Shown here in pieces: positions 17,858 to 28,495 of a DNA stretch of 64,000 nt. Numbering within the stretch: position 1 is the first letter of the stretch; every line of letters begins with the position of its first letter. The DNA comes from Alphaproteobacteria bacterium (GTDB taxonomy: Bacteria > Pseudomonadota > Alphaproteobacteria > Ferrovibrionales > Ferrovibrionaceae). Below the pieces are notes generated by a model. That model made no database searches. It saw only the letters and a list, made by a program, of their open reading frames with translations, and was not told where the DNA came from. Location of the stretch: positions 29,778 through 93,777 of the forward strand of contig CANJGB010000011.1 of NCBI GenBank assembly GCA_947473805.1, given 5' to 3'. Both the position numbers and the translations under genes were made by a program.

Positions 17858-19226
17858 GGGCCCGGCTCGCACGGTAAAACCGCCAGGTCAGCAGCAGCGC
17901 TGCCGTGGCAAGGCCGGCCGCCGAGCCGATCCAGATGCCAACACCGGCAAGCGACGTATAGAAGCCAAGCGCAACGCTGATGCCGAGCCCCACCACCCAA
18001 TAGCCAAAGGCCGCGATGGCCAGCGGCACACGCGTATCCTTCAGGCCGCGCAATGCGCCCACCACAATGGCCTGGGTCGCGTCCACCAGCTGGAAGGCCG
18101 CCACGACGGCGAGGAAGCTAACGGCATACCCAATCATCGCGAAATTGCCCGGTTCACCCACATCGACGAACAGTCCCACCAGTGAACGCGGCACCAGCCA
18201 GAACAGCAGGCCTGCGATGCTGACGCAGGCGAGGCCCAGTCCCAGCGCCACCCAGCCGGCGCGGAACGCCGCGCGGAGATCGCCAGCGCCCGCATTATAG
18301 CCCACCCGCACCGTCGCCGCCTGGCCCAGACCAAGCGGCAACATGAACGACAGGGCGGCGAATTGCAGCGCCACCTGGTGTGCCGCCAGCTGGTCCGTGC
18401 CGAGCAATCCCATCAACTGCAGGCACGCGTTGAAATAGGCGACCTCGAGAACCATGGTCGCGCCGACGGGTATGCCGACACGCAGGATCTCGACGAACCA
18501 CGTGCGGTCGAAGCGAAACCCTGCCAGCAGCCGATACGAGCGGAAGGCGGGCATGGCGACGAGATAGGTCGTCATCGCCACGAACATCACCACGTTCGTT
18601 GCTGTCACGCCGATACCGGCGCCCGTTATGCCGAGTTGCGGCAGACCGAGTTGCCCGAAGATAAGTCCGTAGCTGAAGACGCCATTGAAGCCGAGGCCGA
18701 TGACCGCAACACCGAGTACAGCGCGCGGCCGGCTGTGCGCCGAGATGAACGCACGTAGCGCGCCGGTCCACAGCGACGGCACCATGCTGAACGCCAGCGG
18801 GTGCAGGTATTGCGTGGATAGCGCGACCGTCTCCGGCCGCTGGCCCAGGGCCGACAGGATATTGCCGCCATGCCAGACAACGAACGTCGCCGGAATGCCG
18901 AGGAGCGTCGCCACGATCAGGCCCTGATGAAGGATCGGCCGCATCACCGTGACATCGCCGCCGCCCAGCGCGCGGGCCACGAGCGGCGCGACGGTGACGG
19001 TGATGCCCAGGCAGAACATCCAGACGGTGAAGTGCACGCTGTGCCCCAGTGCCACGGCGGCGAGCGATTGCGGCCCCAGATGCCCGACGAGGATCACCTC
19101 GGTCGTGCTGACGAGGAACTGGGTGAGTTGGACAATGGCCAGCGGTGCGCCGAGTGCGAATGTCGCGCGCGCTTCTTCCCACCAGGAGGAACCGCCGCGG
19201 GCGGCTGTGTGAACGTTGGAATTCAT
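17844..19226 (-). CDS. MATE-family multidrug/Na+ efflux transporter
   Basis: A 460-residue inner-membrane transporter with twelve predicted hydrophobic segments in two similar halves, the MATE/NorM arrangement. Recognisable pieces are LGAPLAIVQLTQFLVSTTEV in helix 1, LGHLGPQSLAA-like sequence in loop 1, and LPLGLGQAATVRVGYNAGA in the second half, the repeat of the family GLG/A..N.GA signature. The chosen start (19226, MNSNVHTAARGG) excludes a Ser/Arg-rich unsupported extension that overlaps dxs. It exports organic cations or drugs in exchange for H+ or Na+; the substrate is unknown. Confidence 0.9.
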   Translation of the reverse strand: MNSNVHTAARGGSSWWEEARATFALGAPLAIVQLTQFLVSTTEVILVGHLGPQSLAAVALGHSVHFTVWMFCLGITVTVAPLVARALGGGDVTVMRPILHQGLIVATLLGIPATFVVWHGGNILSALGQRPETVALSTQYLHPLAFSMVPSLWTGALRAFISAHSRPRAVLGVAVIGLGFNGVFSYGLIFGQLGLPQLGITGAGIGVTATNVVMFVAMTTYLVAMPAFRSYRLLAGFRFDRTWFVEILRVGIPVGATMVLEVAYFNACLQLMGLLGTDQLAAHQVALQFAALSFMLPLGLGQAATVRVGYNAGAGDLRAAFRAGWVALGLGLACVSIAGLLFWLVPRSLVGLFVDVGEPGNFAMIGYAVSFLAVVAAFQLVDATQAIVVGALRGLKDTRVPLAIAAFGYWVVGLGISVALGFYTSLAGVGIWIGSAAGLATAALLLTWRFYRASRAHAQG

Positions 19227-19284
19227 GGCTTTCACGGTTTCGCGGCGGGCGAAACCGGATGCGGTCAGCCTGCCTGGTTTTAGA

Positions 19285-21219
19285 CTATGCCCGTGCCGAC
19301 TTCTCGACCGGGTGGCCGAGGGCGGCGAGCGCGGTACCGACAATGCCGGCGGCGTTGAGGCCGGCGAGGTCGTACTGCTTTGCTGGCGATTCATGGTCGA
19401 TGAACACGTCCGGCAGGACCATCGGTCGGACCTTCAGCCCCTGGTCCAGCAGCCCCGCGGTACTGAGGTAGTGCAGCACGTGGCTGGCGAAGCCGCCGAC
19501 GGCGCCTTCTTCTACCGTGATCAGCACCTCGTGGTTAGCCGCGAGGCGACGCACCAGATCGGCGTCAAGCGGCTTGCAGAAACGCGCATCGGCAACCGTG
19601 GTCGGCAGGCCACGCTGGGCCAGTTCGTCCGCCGCTTTCAGGCATTCGCCGAGCCGCGCACCGAACGACAGGATCGCGATCTTGCTGCCTTCGCGCACGA
19701 CGCGGCCCTTGCCGAGCGACAGGACCTGGCCCCGCACCGGCAGTTCGACGCCAAGGCCTTCACCTCGCGGGTAGCGGAACGCACTGGGCCGGTCATCAAT
19801 CGCGGCAGAGGTGGCAACCATGTGCACCAGCTCGGCCTCGTCCGCCGCCGCCATCAGCACCATCCCGGGCAAGGCGCCTAGATAACCAATGTCGAACGAG
19901 CCGGCATGGGTTGCGCCGTCGGCGCCGACAAGGCCAGCGCGGTCGATGGCAAAGCGCACCGGCAGGCCCTGGATCGCCACGTCGTGCACGACCTGGTCGT
20001 AGCCGCGCTGCAGGAAGGTCGAGTAGATCGCGGCGAACGGCTTGAAGCCCTCGCAGGCAAGACCGGCGGCAAAGGTCACCGCGTGCTGCTCGGCAATACC
20101 GACATCGAAGCTGCGGTTCGGAAATCGCTGCGCGAACAGGTCGAGGCCGGTGCCGGACGGCATGGCAGCGGTGATCGCCACGATACGCTCGTCACGCTCC
20201 GCCTCGGCAATCAGGGCCTCGGCGAACACCTTGGTATAGGCGGGCGGGCCCTGCTTCGGCTTGGTCTGTGCGCCGGTGACGACATCGAAGCGCGACACGC
20301 CATGATATTTGTCATCGGCCGCCTCGGCAGGTGCGTAACCCTTGCCCTTCTGCGTCACCACATGGATCAGCACCGGGCCGGCGTTGCGGGCATCGCGCAC
20401 ATTGCGCAGCACAGGCAGCAGGTGGTTCAGGTTGTGACCATCGACCGGGCCGACATAGTAGAATCCGAGCTCTTCGAACAGCGTGCCGCCGGTGACGATA
20501 CCGCGCGCATATTCCTCGGCGCGCTCGGCCGTGCGACCAAGGCTGGCCGGCAAAATCTTCGCAATCTGCTTGGCCAGGCGGCGCAGGCCCAGGTACGAGC
20601 GCGAGGAGATCAGCTTCGAGAGATAGGCGCTCATGGCGCCGACCGGCGGCGCGATCGACATGTCGTTGTCGTTAAGGATGACAATCAGCCGGCTGTCCAT
20701 GGAGCCGGCATTGTTCATCGCTTCGTAGGCCATGCCAGCCGACATCGCGCCGTCGCCGATTACGCAGATGACATTGTTGTCATCGCCGGCGAGGTCGCGC
20801 GCCACGGCCATGCCGAGGCCGGCCGAGATCGACGTCGAAGCGTGCGCCGCGCCGAACGGGTCGTACTCGCTTTCGCTGCGCTTCGTAAAACCGGACAGGC
20901 CGCCGCCCTGGCGCAGGGTGCGGATGCGGTCGCGCCGGCCGGTTAGAATCTTGTGCGGATAGCACTGGTGGCCGACGTCCCAGATCAGCCGGTCGCGCGG
21001 CGTCTCGAAGACGTGATGCAGGGCGACCGTCAGTTCGACGACGCCAAGGCCCGCGCCCAGATGACCGCCGGTCAGCGAGACCGCGTCGATGGTTTCGATC
21101 CGCAACTCGTCGGCGAGTTGGCGCAACTGGGCGGGCGAGAAGGCGCGGATATCTGCCGGCTTGTGAACCGTATCCAAAAGCGGCGTTTTGCCTGCGGAAG
21201 ATGTCGTCACGCCGGACAC
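19285..21219 (-). CDS. dxs: 1-deoxy-D-xylulose-5-phosphate synthase
   Basis: A 644-residue thiamine-diphosphate enzyme catalysing the first step of the MEP isoprenoid pathway from pyruvate and glyceraldehyde-3-phosphate. Conserved motifs are [16 protein letters not shown], the ThDP/Mg motif [18 protein letters not shown] with NDNDMSI, and in the transketolase pyrimidine domain [19 protein letters not shown]. The length is typical. It lies 22 bp after ispA on the same strand, so precursor synthesis and prenyl elongation are co-expressed. Confidence 0.97.
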   Translation of the reverse strand: MSGVTTSSAGKTPLLDTVHKPADIRAFSPAQLRQLADELRIETIDAVSLTGGHLGAGLGVVELTVALHHVFETPRDRLIWDVGHQCYPHKILTGRRDRIRTLRQGGGLSGFTKRSESEYDPFGAAHASTSISAGLGMAVARDLAGDDNNVICVIGDGAMSAGMAYEAMNNAGSMDSRLIVILNDNDMSIAPPVGAMSAYLSKLISSRSYLGLRRLAKQIAKILPASLGRTAERAEEYARGIVTGGTLFEELGFYYVGPVDGHNLNHLLPVLRNVRDARNAGPVLIHVVTQKGKGYAPAEAADDKYHGVSRFDVVTGAQTKPKQGPPAYTKVFAEALIAEAERDERIVAITAAMPSGTGLDLFAQRFPNRSFDVGIAEQHAVTFAAGLACEGFKPFAAIYSTFLQRGYDQVVHDVAIQGLPVRFAIDRAGLVGADGATHAGSFDIGYLGALPGMVLMAAADEAELVHMVATSAAIDDRPSAFRYPRGEGLGVELPVRGQVLSLGKGRVVREGSKIAILSFGARLGECLKAADELAQRGLPTTVADARFCKPLDADLVRRLAANHEVLITVEEGAVGGFASHVLHYLSTAGLLDQGLKVRPMVLPDVFIDHESPAKQYDLAGLNAAGIVGTALAALGHPVEKSARA

Positions 21220-21241
21220 GTCAAATCGATCCTTCGGTGCG

Positions 21242-22129
21242 TCAGGAGCGCCGGTTTATAGCAAACTCGGCCAAGTCCCGCAAAAGATCGGCACGGGCGC
21301 CGAAAACCTGCAAATGGTCCTTTGCCTGGGCGGCGAGGAATGCTGCCTGCTGGCGCGCCTTGTCGACGCCCATGATACGCACGAAAGTCGCCTTTCCCGC
21401 AGCGTCATCCTTGCGAACGGCCTTGCCGGTTTCCTCGACCGTGCCTTCAAGGTCCAACAGGTCGTCGGCAATCTGGAACGCCAGGCCCAGATCGTGGGCA
21501 TAGGCCTTGAGGGCGTGCCTGCGCTCGCGCTCGGCGTGGCCGGCAATGGCCCCGGCCTCGCAGCAAAAGCCGATCAGTGCGCCGGTCTTAAGCGCCTGCA
21601 ACCGGGTGATGCCATCGAGGTCCAGCGGCGTTGCCTCCGCCGCTAGGTCGATCGCCTGGCCCCCGACCATGCCGTGGGCCCCGGCCGCATGGGACAGTGC
21701 GCGCATCAATTCAACACGGACATCGGCACTGGGGCTGGTCGCCGGGGCGGCCAGCAGATCAAATGCGAGAGTCAACAAGGCGTCGCCGGCTAGGACCGCC
21801 GTTGCCTCGTCGAACTGGCGGTGGACGGTCGGGCGACCACGGCGCAGGTCGTCGTCGTCCATGCACGGCAAATCGTCGTGGACCAGCGAGTAGGAGTGCA
21901 CCAGTTCGACCGCCGCACCGATCCGCCGCGACTGTTCGGTCGGCACGTCGAAAAGGTCGGCACTGGCAGCAACCAGAAAGGGCCGCAGCCTTTTGCCACC
22001 GCCCAGCGTCGCATAACGCATTGCATCGGCCAGGCGCCCTTCGGGACCGGTGCCCGGCAACAACACGGTTTCGAGCACGCGGTCGACATCACGGCCGACA
22101 TGGGCCATCGCCTCTTGCAGGGTCGGCAT
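21242..22129 (-). CDS. ispA: Polyprenyl (farnesyl) diphosphate synthase
   Basis: A 295-residue trans-prenyltransferase. The first Asp-rich motif is [13 protein letters not shown] followed by RRGRPTVH, and the second is [22 protein letters not shown] binds diphosphate. It condenses IPP with DMAPP/GPP. The start at 22129 ([12 protein letters not shown]) lies 7 nt after the xseB stop; the longer open frame upstream is the xseB gene in another frame. The xseB-ispA-dxs order is the standard proteobacterial arrangement. Confidence 0.94.
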   Translation of the reverse strand: MPTLQEAMAHVGRDVDRVLETVLLPGTGPEGRLADAMRYATLGGGKRLRPFLVAASADLFDVPTEQSRRIGAAVELVHSYSLVHDDLPCMDDDDLRRGRPTVHRQFDEATAVLAGDALLTLAFDLLAAPATSPSADVRVELMRALSHAAGAHGMVGGQAIDLAAEATPLDLDGITRLQALKTGALIGFCCEAGAIAGHAERERRHALKAYAHDLGLAFQIADDLLDLEGTVEETGKAVRKDDAAGKATFVRIMGVDKARQQAAFLAAQAKDHLQVFGARADLLRDLAEFAINRRS

Positions 22130-22136
22130 CAGGCGA

Positions 22137-22406
22137 TCAATCGAAACTGGCCGGCGCGGCAGATACCGCGCCGTCGGGTCCCAGCACAATATTTTCCACG
22201 CGCTCCTGCGCGTCACGCAGCTTGCCCTCGCAATGGCGCTTGAGCAGCGTACCGCGGGTGTAGATTTCAATCGACGCTTCCAGGTCGACCTGGCCGCTTT
22301 CCAGCTTCTTCACAATGTCATCGAGGGCGGCGAGCGCCTGCTCGAACGTCATCGCGGCAATATCGGCCGGCATGGTGGTCGCGTCCTGATTCTGGGTCTT
22401 GCTCAT
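22137..22406 (-). CDS. xseB: Exodeoxyribonuclease VII small subunit
   Basis: An 89-residue protein with the XseB helical hairpin: MTFEQALAALDDIVKKLESGQVDLEASIEIYTRG, then LLKRHCEGKLRDAQERVE. XseB subunits coat the XseA catalytic subunit in exonuclease VII. Start 22406 (MSKTQNQD) overlaps the HDAC-like gene stop by 4 nt. The large subunit xseA is not in the window. Confidence 0.95.
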   Translation of the reverse strand: MSKTQNQDATTMPADIAAMTFEQALAALDDIVKKLESGQVDLEASIEIYTRGTLLKRHCEGKLRDAQERVENIVLGPDGAVSAAPASFD

Positions 22407-23353
22407 CGCCGGTCCAATGCCTCGGCAGCTTCCATGAGCGCCCCGACATGCGCAGAAGCGCACGCCGCGAGCGCCATGAGGTCATAGCCTCCTTCGAGGG
22501 TCGAAACCAGCCTGCCGGCACAGTGCCGCTGGGCGATTTTTGCGACTTCCGCCGTGGCCCACGCAAAATCTTCTGACTCGAGTTCCAGGCTTGCCAGCGG
22601 ATCGGCCGAATGGGCGTCGAAACCCGCTGAAATGAAGATGAAGTCAGGCTTGAAAGCGTCCAGTGCCGGCAGGACCAGGTCCGAGACAGCAGAACGGAAA
22701 GCATTAGATCCACTGCCGGGTGCGAGCGGAATGTTGAGAATATTGTCCGAACTTCCGGTCTCGTCTGCATCTCCGGTCCCGGGATAAAGCGGCGACTGGT
22801 GGGTAGAAACAAAAAGGACGTCCTGATCGTTCCAGAAGGCCGCCTGGGTTCCGTTACCGTGGTGCACGTCAAAGTCGAAAATTGCAATCCTTTGAAACCC
22901 GTGAACGTGCCGCGCCTGCATCGCGCCGATAGCGACGTTATTGAAAAGACAAAACCCCATTGCCTGGCTGGGTTCGGCGTGATGGCCTGGTGGCCGAACG
23001 GCACAAAATGCGTTCGAAATCGCCCCCCCGGCGACCGCATCGACCGCGGCGCACAGAGCACCTGCCGCCCGCAAGGCCGCCTCGCCCGAGGCGGGATTCA
23101 GGGCCGTATCGCCATCGATCTGGTGCTGCCCTTCGGCTGGTACGGCGCTCAGCAGTCGCTCGACAAACTCGACCGGGTGTACGCGCGCAATTTGCTCAAC
23201 TGTTGCTTGTGGCGCCTCCCGACGCTGAAGACCCGCAAATCGCGGCCCGCCGATGCCGCACAATACCGCCCGCAACCGGTCGGGGGATTCGGGATGGTGA
23301 CGGCCCATGTCATGATCCAGACAAGACGAATGTGTATACAGTGCGGTGGCCAT
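22403..23353 (-). CDS. Histone-deacetylase-family (acetoin utilisation/amidohydrolase-like) protein
   Basis: A 316-residue arginase/HDAC-fold zinc hydrolase. It has the active-site loop RPPGHHAEPSQAMGFCLFNN (tandem His), DFDVHHGNGTQ with metal Asp/His, GFDAHSADPLA with the third Asp, and EGGYD near the C-terminus. Bacterial members deacetylate polyamines, acetoin-related or acetyl-lysine substrates, and which applies here is open. Start 23353 (MATALYTHSSC) fits the family. It is first in the xseB-ispA-dxs transcript. Confidence 0.93.
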   Translation of the reverse strand: MATALYTHSSCLDHDMGRHHPESPDRLRAVLCGIGGPRFAGLQRREAPQATVEQIARVHPVEFVERLLSAVPAEGQHQIDGDTALNPASGEAALRAAGALCAAVDAVAGGAISNAFCAVRPPGHHAEPSQAMGFCLFNNVAIGAMQARHVHGFQRIAIFDFDVHHGNGTQAAFWNDQDVLFVSTHQSPLYPGTGDADETGSSDNILNIPLAPGSGSNAFRSAVSDLVLPALDAFKPDFIFISAGFDAHSADPLASLELESEDFAWATAEVAKIAQRHCAGRLVSTLEGGYDLMALAACASAHVGALMEAAEALDRR

Positions 23354-23510
23354 GCTGGATAATATGGGCGTCACGCCGCAAAACATAACAATCTGGCGGA
23401 AACGTGGGGTCGTTCAGGTGTCCGGCGGGGAGGCCGACACGGAACGGACGGATGGAATTTTATCGGCCTGAAGATCGGCAGCAGGCCGCGATAGGGAAAG
23501 CCTTGTTCAC

Positions 23511-24629
23511 ATGAAGATCGTGACTCAGGTAGCGGTAGTCGCCGTAGTGGCGGTTCTGGCCGGCGGGGGCTGGTTTTTTCGTGATCGTCTGCCGTTCATC
23601 GGCAGCAAGCAGGTGGCGGCGAGTACACCGGCCGGTGGCGCCGGTTCCATTCCGGTCGAGATCACCAAGGCTCGCGTGCAACAGATTTCAAGCCGCGTAG
23701 AAGCCGTCGGCACGGCGAACGCCAACGAGTCCGTAAGCATTACCGCGAAAGCGATGGGCACGATCCGCCGCATCAATTTCCAAGAGGGACAGAAGGCCAG
23801 CGCCGGTACGGTTCTGATCGAACTCGAGGCGGGCGAGAATGACGCTCGTGTCGAGGAACTGCGCGCTGCGCGCGACGGCGCCGAGAACACCTACAACCGA
23901 AACAAGGCGCTGGTCGAGGCCGGCACACTGGCGCGCGCCCGTCTCGACGATTCGCAGAAATCTCTGGAGCAGGCCGATGCGCGCTTCAAGGCCGAGATGT
24001 CGAAGCGCGGCGACCTGAACATCCGCGCACCGTTCGCCGGCCGCGTCGGCATGCGCAGCGTCAGCCTGGGCGCGCTCGTACGCCCCGGCGACGTCATCAC
24101 CACGCTCGATGACCCGTCGACGATCAAGCTGGAATTCGAACTGCCGGAAACCGTTCTGCAGGCGGTGCAGCCCGGCACGCAGGTGCTGGCGCGCAGCTCC
24201 GCGTTTCCGGGCCGCGACTTCACCGGGACCATCACCTTGGTTGAAGGCCGCATCGATCCGGTCACCCGCTCGTTCAGGGTCCGTGCGCTGATTCCGAATC
24301 CCGACGAGATCCTCAAGCCCGGCCTGTTCATGACCACGCTGGTCAGCCTCGGCACCAAGACCGACGCCGTCGTCATTCCGGAAGAGGCGATCCTGGCTTC
24401 GGGCGGCAGCCAGTTTGTCTACCTCATCCGCGAGGGCAAGGCAGTGCGAAGCCGCGTTCGTACCGGCCAGCGCATCAACGGCGGGGTCGAGATCGTCGAA
24501 GGCGTCAGGGCCGATGAGACGCTGGCCGTCGGCGGCCTGCAGCAGCTGCGTGATGGAGCGCAGGTACGCGTCGTCGCATCGCCCTCGCCTTCGCCGGCAT
24601 CAGGCGTGACACCGCCAGCCCGCAGCTAG
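23511..24629 (+). CDS. RND efflux periplasmic adaptor (membrane fusion protein)
   Basis: A 372-residue HlyD/AcrA-type adaptor. A single N-terminal membrane anchor (residues 5-22) is followed by a barrel-sandwich/lipoyl half motif (ITAKAMGTIRRINFQEGQ), an alpha-hairpin (residues about 105-155), and DLNIRAPFAGRVGMRSVSLGALV, the returning lipoyl half. The beta-barrel and membrane-proximal domains follow, ending in a Ser/Pro-rich tail. It links the RND pump 10 bp downstream to an outer-membrane channel, which is not encoded here. Confidence 0.94.
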   Translation: MKIVTQVAVVAVVAVLAGGGWFFRDRLPFIGSKQVAASTPAGGAGSIPVEITKARVQQISSRVEAVGTANANESVSITAKAMGTIRRINFQEGQKASAGTVLIELEAGENDARVEELRAARDGAENTYNRNKALVEAGTLARARLDDSQKSLEQADARFKAEMSKRGDLNIRAPFAGRVGMRSVSLGALVRPGDVITTLDDPSTIKLEFELPETVLQAVQPGTQVLARSSAFPGRDFTGTITLVEGRIDPVTRSFRVRALIPNPDEILKPGLFMTTLVSLGTKTDAVVIPEEAILASGGSQFVYLIREGKAVRSRVRTGQRINGGVEIVEGVRADETLAVGGLQQLRDGAQVRVVASPSPSPASGVTPPARS

Positions 24630-24639
24630 GGAGCCCGCC

Positions 24640-27600
24640 ATGGTCCTCTCCGACGTCTCGATCAAGCGGCCGGTCTTCGCAACCGTCCTCTCCCTGATTG
24701 TCGTTATCTTCGGCCTGTTTGCGTTCCAGAAACTGTCGGTCCGCGAATATCCCAACATCGATCCGCCGATCATAACGGTCAGCACGACATACAAGGGCGC
24801 CGCCGCCGAGATCGTCGAATCCCAGATCACCCAGATCATCGAGGACGCCGTTTCCGGCATCGAAGGCATTCGCTCGATCTCCTCGTTCAGCCGCGAGGAA
24901 AACTCCCAGATCTCCATCGAATTCCTGCTGTCGCGGCCGGTGGAATCCGCCGCGAACGACGTGCGCGACAAAGTCAGCCGCGTGCTGGGCAAGTTGCCGG
25001 TCGAGGCCGACACGCCTGTCATCGCGAAGGCGGATTCGGATGCCCGGCCTATCATGTGGCTCGCACTCGGCTCCACCCACATGACATCGCTGGAATTGTC
25101 CGACTACGCGGCACGCAACCTGGTCGATCGCTTCTCCATCGTGCCCGGGGTGGCGCAGGTCACCATCGGCGGCGAACGCAAATATTCCATGCGCATTGAA
25201 CTGGACCGCGCGGCGCTGGCCGCGCGCCGCCTGACGTCGCAGGAAGTCGAGGCGGCAATCCGCGCGCAGAACGTCGATATTCCCGCCGGGCGCATCGAGA
25301 GCCAGATGCGCGAGTTCTCGGTCAAGACCGACTCCTCCATGCTCACGCCCGAGCAGTTCCGCGGCCTGGTCGTTAAAGAGATATCAGGCTATCCCATCCG
25401 CCTCGGCGAAATCGCCAAGGTCTCACTAGCGCCCGAGAACGACCGCACCGACATGCTGATCGACGGCAGGCCCACGATTGGTCTCGCCATCTATCGCCAG
25501 TCGACGGCCAATGCGCTGGAGATCAGCCGCGGTGCGCGAGAAGAACTTGCCCGCGTGCAGCAGAACCTGCCGCCAGGCATGACGCTGCGCCTTCGCTACG
25601 ACAGTTCTGATTTCATCGACCAGTCGATCAACGAGGTCTACCACGCCACGGGCATCGCCCTGGCCCTGGTCATCGGCGTCATCTTCATTTTCCTGCGCAG
25701 CTGGCGTGCAACGCTGATTCCGGCCATCGCGATCCCGGTCTCGATCATCGGCTCGTTCATCGTTCTGGGCGCCTTTGGCTATTCCCTGAACGTCCTGACG
25801 CTGCTGGCCGTCGTGCTGGCCATCGGGCTGGTGGTCGATGACGCGATCGTCGTCCTCGAAAACATCCACCGCCGCATCGAGGAGGGCGAGCCCCCGCTGG
25901 TCGCCGCATTGCGCGGCGCGCGGCAGATCGGCTTCGCGGTCATCGCCACCACACTGGTGCTGATCGCGGTGTTCGTGCCGATTTCGCTGCTGGACGGCAA
26001 TACCGGCCGCCTGTTCCGCGAATTTGGCATCGCCGTGGCGGCCGCCGTTCTGTTTTCGGGCAGCGTCGCTCTTACCCTGACGCCAATGCTGTGTTCCAAG
26101 CTGCTCAAGCCGGCAACGGAAGAAGGCCTGCTGCACAAGATTACCGAACCGGTCTTCGTCGGCATGACGAATGCCTATCGGTGGCTTCTGCGCGCTTCGT
26201 TGGCGGCGCCAGTCATCACGCTGGCGATATGGGCGGCCAGCCTGCTGGCAATCGCCGCGCTCTATGTCACCGTGCCGAAGGAGTTTGCACCGCTTGAAGA
26301 TCGCGGCAACTTCTTCGTGCAGATCATTGGGCCGGAAGGCTCCAGCCTCGACTACACCCGCCGTTACGCGGCCGAGGTCGAGAAGCGGATGCGGGCGGCC
26401 GACAAGGATGGCGCCATCGACGGCATCATGATGATCCTGGCCCCCGGTTTTAATCGCCCCGGCCCGGTGAACGAGGCCACGGTAACGGCCAGCATGAAGC
26501 ACTGGAGCAAGCGCGACCTCAAGCAGCAGGACCTTGTTAAGAGTATCGCGCCGCAGTTGCTGGCGATTCCCGGTGTACAGGCGACCCCGATCAATCCGCC
26601 CAGCCTGGGCCAGCCGGCATTCCAGTTCCCGGTCCAGATTGCCATCGGCGGACCGACCTACCAGGTGATCGACGAGTGGGCCGACCGCGTGATCGCCAAG
26701 GCCCGCGAGAACCCGCAACTGCCGCGCGTCACCAAGAACTACCAGCCGACGCAGCCGCAGCTTCGTGTCGCGGTGGACCGGCCGAAGGCGGCCGACCTCG
26801 GCGTGTCGCTCGAAGCCGTGGGCCGCACGCTGGAGACCATGCTGGGCCAGCGCCTGGTCACCACGTTCCAGCGCGATGGCAACCAATACAATGTCATCGT
26901 CCGCGGTCGCAGCGAAGACCGCACCTCTCCGAACGATCTGACCAACATCTTCGTGCGTTCGAACGCCGGCAAACTGGTGCCACTGTCGAACCTGGTAACC
27001 GTGCGTGAGACATCGGGCGCCAAGGACCTGCAGCGCGTCGACCGCATGCGCACCATCACGGTCTCGGCAACGCTGGCACCTGGCTACACCTTGGCGCAGG
27101 CGCTGGACTACGTCGATGGGGTCATTGCCGCCGAACTGCCGCCGGAGGCGCGTATCACCTATCGCGGCCAAAGCCGCGAGTTCAAGGAATCGTCCACCGC
27201 CCTGCTGTTCACCCTGGTTCTGGCGATTGTCGTCGTGTTCCTTACGCTCGCCGCCCAGTTCGAGAGCTGGATTCACCCGATTATCATCATCGCCACCGTC
27301 CCGCTCGCCATCGCCGGTGCGCTTGCATCGCTCGCGCTGTCCGGCGCGACGCTCAACGTCTTCAGCCAGATCGGCATTGTCATGCTGGTCGGACTGGTGG
27401 CGAAGAACGCGATTCTTATTGTGGAGTTTGCCAACCAGCTGCGCGACAGCGGGCAGAAAATTTTCGAGGCGGTCCTTGAGGCCTCGGTCGCGCGCCTGCG
27501 CCCCATCCTGATGACGTCGATCGCAACTATCTTCGGCGCGGTGCCATTGGCCTGGGCGACCGGCGCCGGCGCCGAGAGCCGCCAGGCGCTGGGCATTGTC

Positions 27601-27783
27601 GTTATTGGCGGCATGACCATCGCCACTTTGCTGGGCCTGTTCATCGTGCCGGTTCTCTACAGCCTGCTGGCGGGCTTTACCCGGCCGGCGGGCTCGATTG
27701 CCCGCAAGCTTTCGGAGCTTCAGGACGCCCATCCGCAGGGCCATGAAGCAGGCCACGCTCCCCATGGCGCAGCTGCCGAATAG
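24640..27783 (+). CDS. RND-family efflux permease (HAE1/AcrB-type)
   Basis: A 1047-residue proton-driven pump with two repeats of six membrane helices and large periplasmic loops. The start MVLSDVSIKRPVFATVLSLIVV is the classic HAE1 N-terminus. LAIGLVVDDAIVVLENI in helix 4 carries the proton-relay Asp pair, and GLVAKNAILIVEFANQLR carries the Lys of helix 10. It has the standard family length and is co-transcribed with the adaptor. A MexF/MdtB-like drug or solvent exporter is likely; the substrate is unknown. Confidence 0.95.
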   Translation: MVLSDVSIKRPVFATVLSLIVVIFGLFAFQKLSVREYPNIDPPIITVSTTYKGAAAEIVESQITQIIEDAVSGIEGIRSISSFSREENSQISIEFLLSRPVESAANDVRDKVSRVLGKLPVEADTPVIAKADSDARPIMWLALGSTHMTSLELSDYAARNLVDRFSIVPGVAQVTIGGERKYSMRIELDRAALAARRLTSQEVEAAIRAQNVDIPAGRIESQMREFSVKTDSSMLTPEQFRGLVVKEISGYPIRLGEIAKVSLAPENDRTDMLIDGRPTIGLAIYRQSTANALEISRGAREELARVQQNLPPGMTLRLRYDSSDFIDQSINEVYHATGIALALVIGVIFIFLRSWRATLIPAIAIPVSIIGSFIVLGAFGYSLNVLTLLAVVLAIGLVVDDAIVVLENIHRRIEEGEPPLVAALRGARQIGFAVIATTLVLIAVFVPISLLDGNTGRLFREFGIAVAAAVLFSGSVALTLTPMLCSKLLKPATEEGLLHKITEPVFVGMTNAYRWLLRASLAAPVITLAIWAASLLAIAALYVTVPKEFAPLEDRGNFFVQIIGPEGSSLDYTRRYAAEVEKRMRAADKDGAIDGIMMILAPGFNRPGPVNEATVTASMKHWSKRDLKQQDLVKSIAPQLLAIPGVQATPINPPSLGQPAFQFPVQIAIGGPTYQVIDEWADRVIAKARENPQLPRVTKNYQPTQPQLRVAVDRPKAADLGVSLEAVGRTLETMLGQRLVTTFQRDGNQYNVIVRGRSEDRTSPNDLTNIFVRSNAGKLVPLSNLVTVRETSGAKDLQRVDRMRTITVSATLAPGYTLAQALDYVDGVIAAELPPEARITYRGQSREFKESSTALLFTLVLAIVVVFLTLAAQFESWIHPIIIIATVPLAIAGALASLALSGATLNVFSQIGIVMLVGLVAKNAILIVEFANQLRDSGQKIFEAVLEASVARLRPILMTSIATIFGAVPLAWATGAGAESRQALGIVVIGGMTIATLLGLFIVPVLYSLLAGFTRPAGSIARKLSELQDAHPQGHEAGHAPHGAAAE

Positions 27784-27883
27784 GTCGCCGGTGTTTACTT
27801 TCCCTTAAGTACAATCCGACAGACTGGGCAGGAGCGGCCGGTCGAATGGCCGGGACTTTTCTAGCAACCACAACGGCGTTTCC

Positions 27884-28495
27884 ATGGCCAGGACTTACGA
27901 CTTCAGCCAGTTGAATGTGCTTGTCGTCGATGACAACAAGCACATGCGCATGCTGGTCGCGGCGATGCTGCAGGAGTTCGGCGTCAAGCACATCTATACC
28001 GCCGAGGATGGCAGCGAGGCGCTGGCATTCCTGCGCAGCGGCCCGATGGATCTCGTGATTACCGATTACATGATGGCGCCAATGGATGGCATCGAGCTGA
28101 CCAAGCACCTGCGCAACCAGGCCTACAGTCCGAACCCGTATATCCCCGTGATCATGATGACCGGACATACGGAAAAGCAGCGGGTGCTGGCCGCACGCGA
28201 CGCGGGTGTTACCGAGTTTCTGGCCAAACCGATCTCGGTTCAGTCGCTGCTGCTGCGCCTCGTGAACTGCATCGAACGTCCGCGCCCATACGTAAAGACC
28301 AAGACCTTCTTTGGTCCTTGCCGGCGTCGAATTAAACTGGAGGAGTTTGCCGTTATCGATCGTCGTGGCAAGTCGCCGGACGAAATCGCCGCCGCCGAGT
28401 TTACCGGCAAGCAACCGCAATCTCTCGAGAGCATCGGGTCCATGGTCGATAAACTGGGAGCCGACGGGCCGAAGCGTGAGGTGGCCGCGACATGA
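27884..28495 (+). CDS. Receiver-domain response regulator (CheY-like with C-terminal extension)
   Basis: A 203-residue protein. Residues 8-135 are a complete receiver domain: acidic pair in VLVVDDN, phosphoacceptor Asp in VITDYMMAPMDG, switch Thr in MMTGHTEKQ, and Lys in FLAKPIS. There is no output domain, only a roughly 65-residue basic tail containing TKTFFGPCRRR; the nearby receiver at 29006-29531 ends with the similar AYFGPDRRRRR. Its stop overlaps the start of the Hpt gene by 4 nt. It probably forms a phosphorelay with Hpt; the kinase is elsewhere. Confidence 0.93.
   Translation: MARTYDFSQLNVLVVDDNKHMRMLVAAMLQEFGVKHIYTAEDGSEALAFLRSGPMDLVITDYMMAPMDGIELTKHLRNQAYSPNPYIPVIMMTGHTEKQRVLAARDAGVTEFLAKPISVQSLLLRLVNCIERPRPYVKTKTFFGPCRRRIKLEEFAVIDRRGKSPDEIAAAEFTGKQPQSLESIGSMVDKLGADGPKREVAAT

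Noticed and set aside
25426..27765. 779-codon minus-strand frame opposite the RND pump
   Set aside because: Antisense shadow; no motif, no start signal and an extremely Asp/Arg/His-rich composition.
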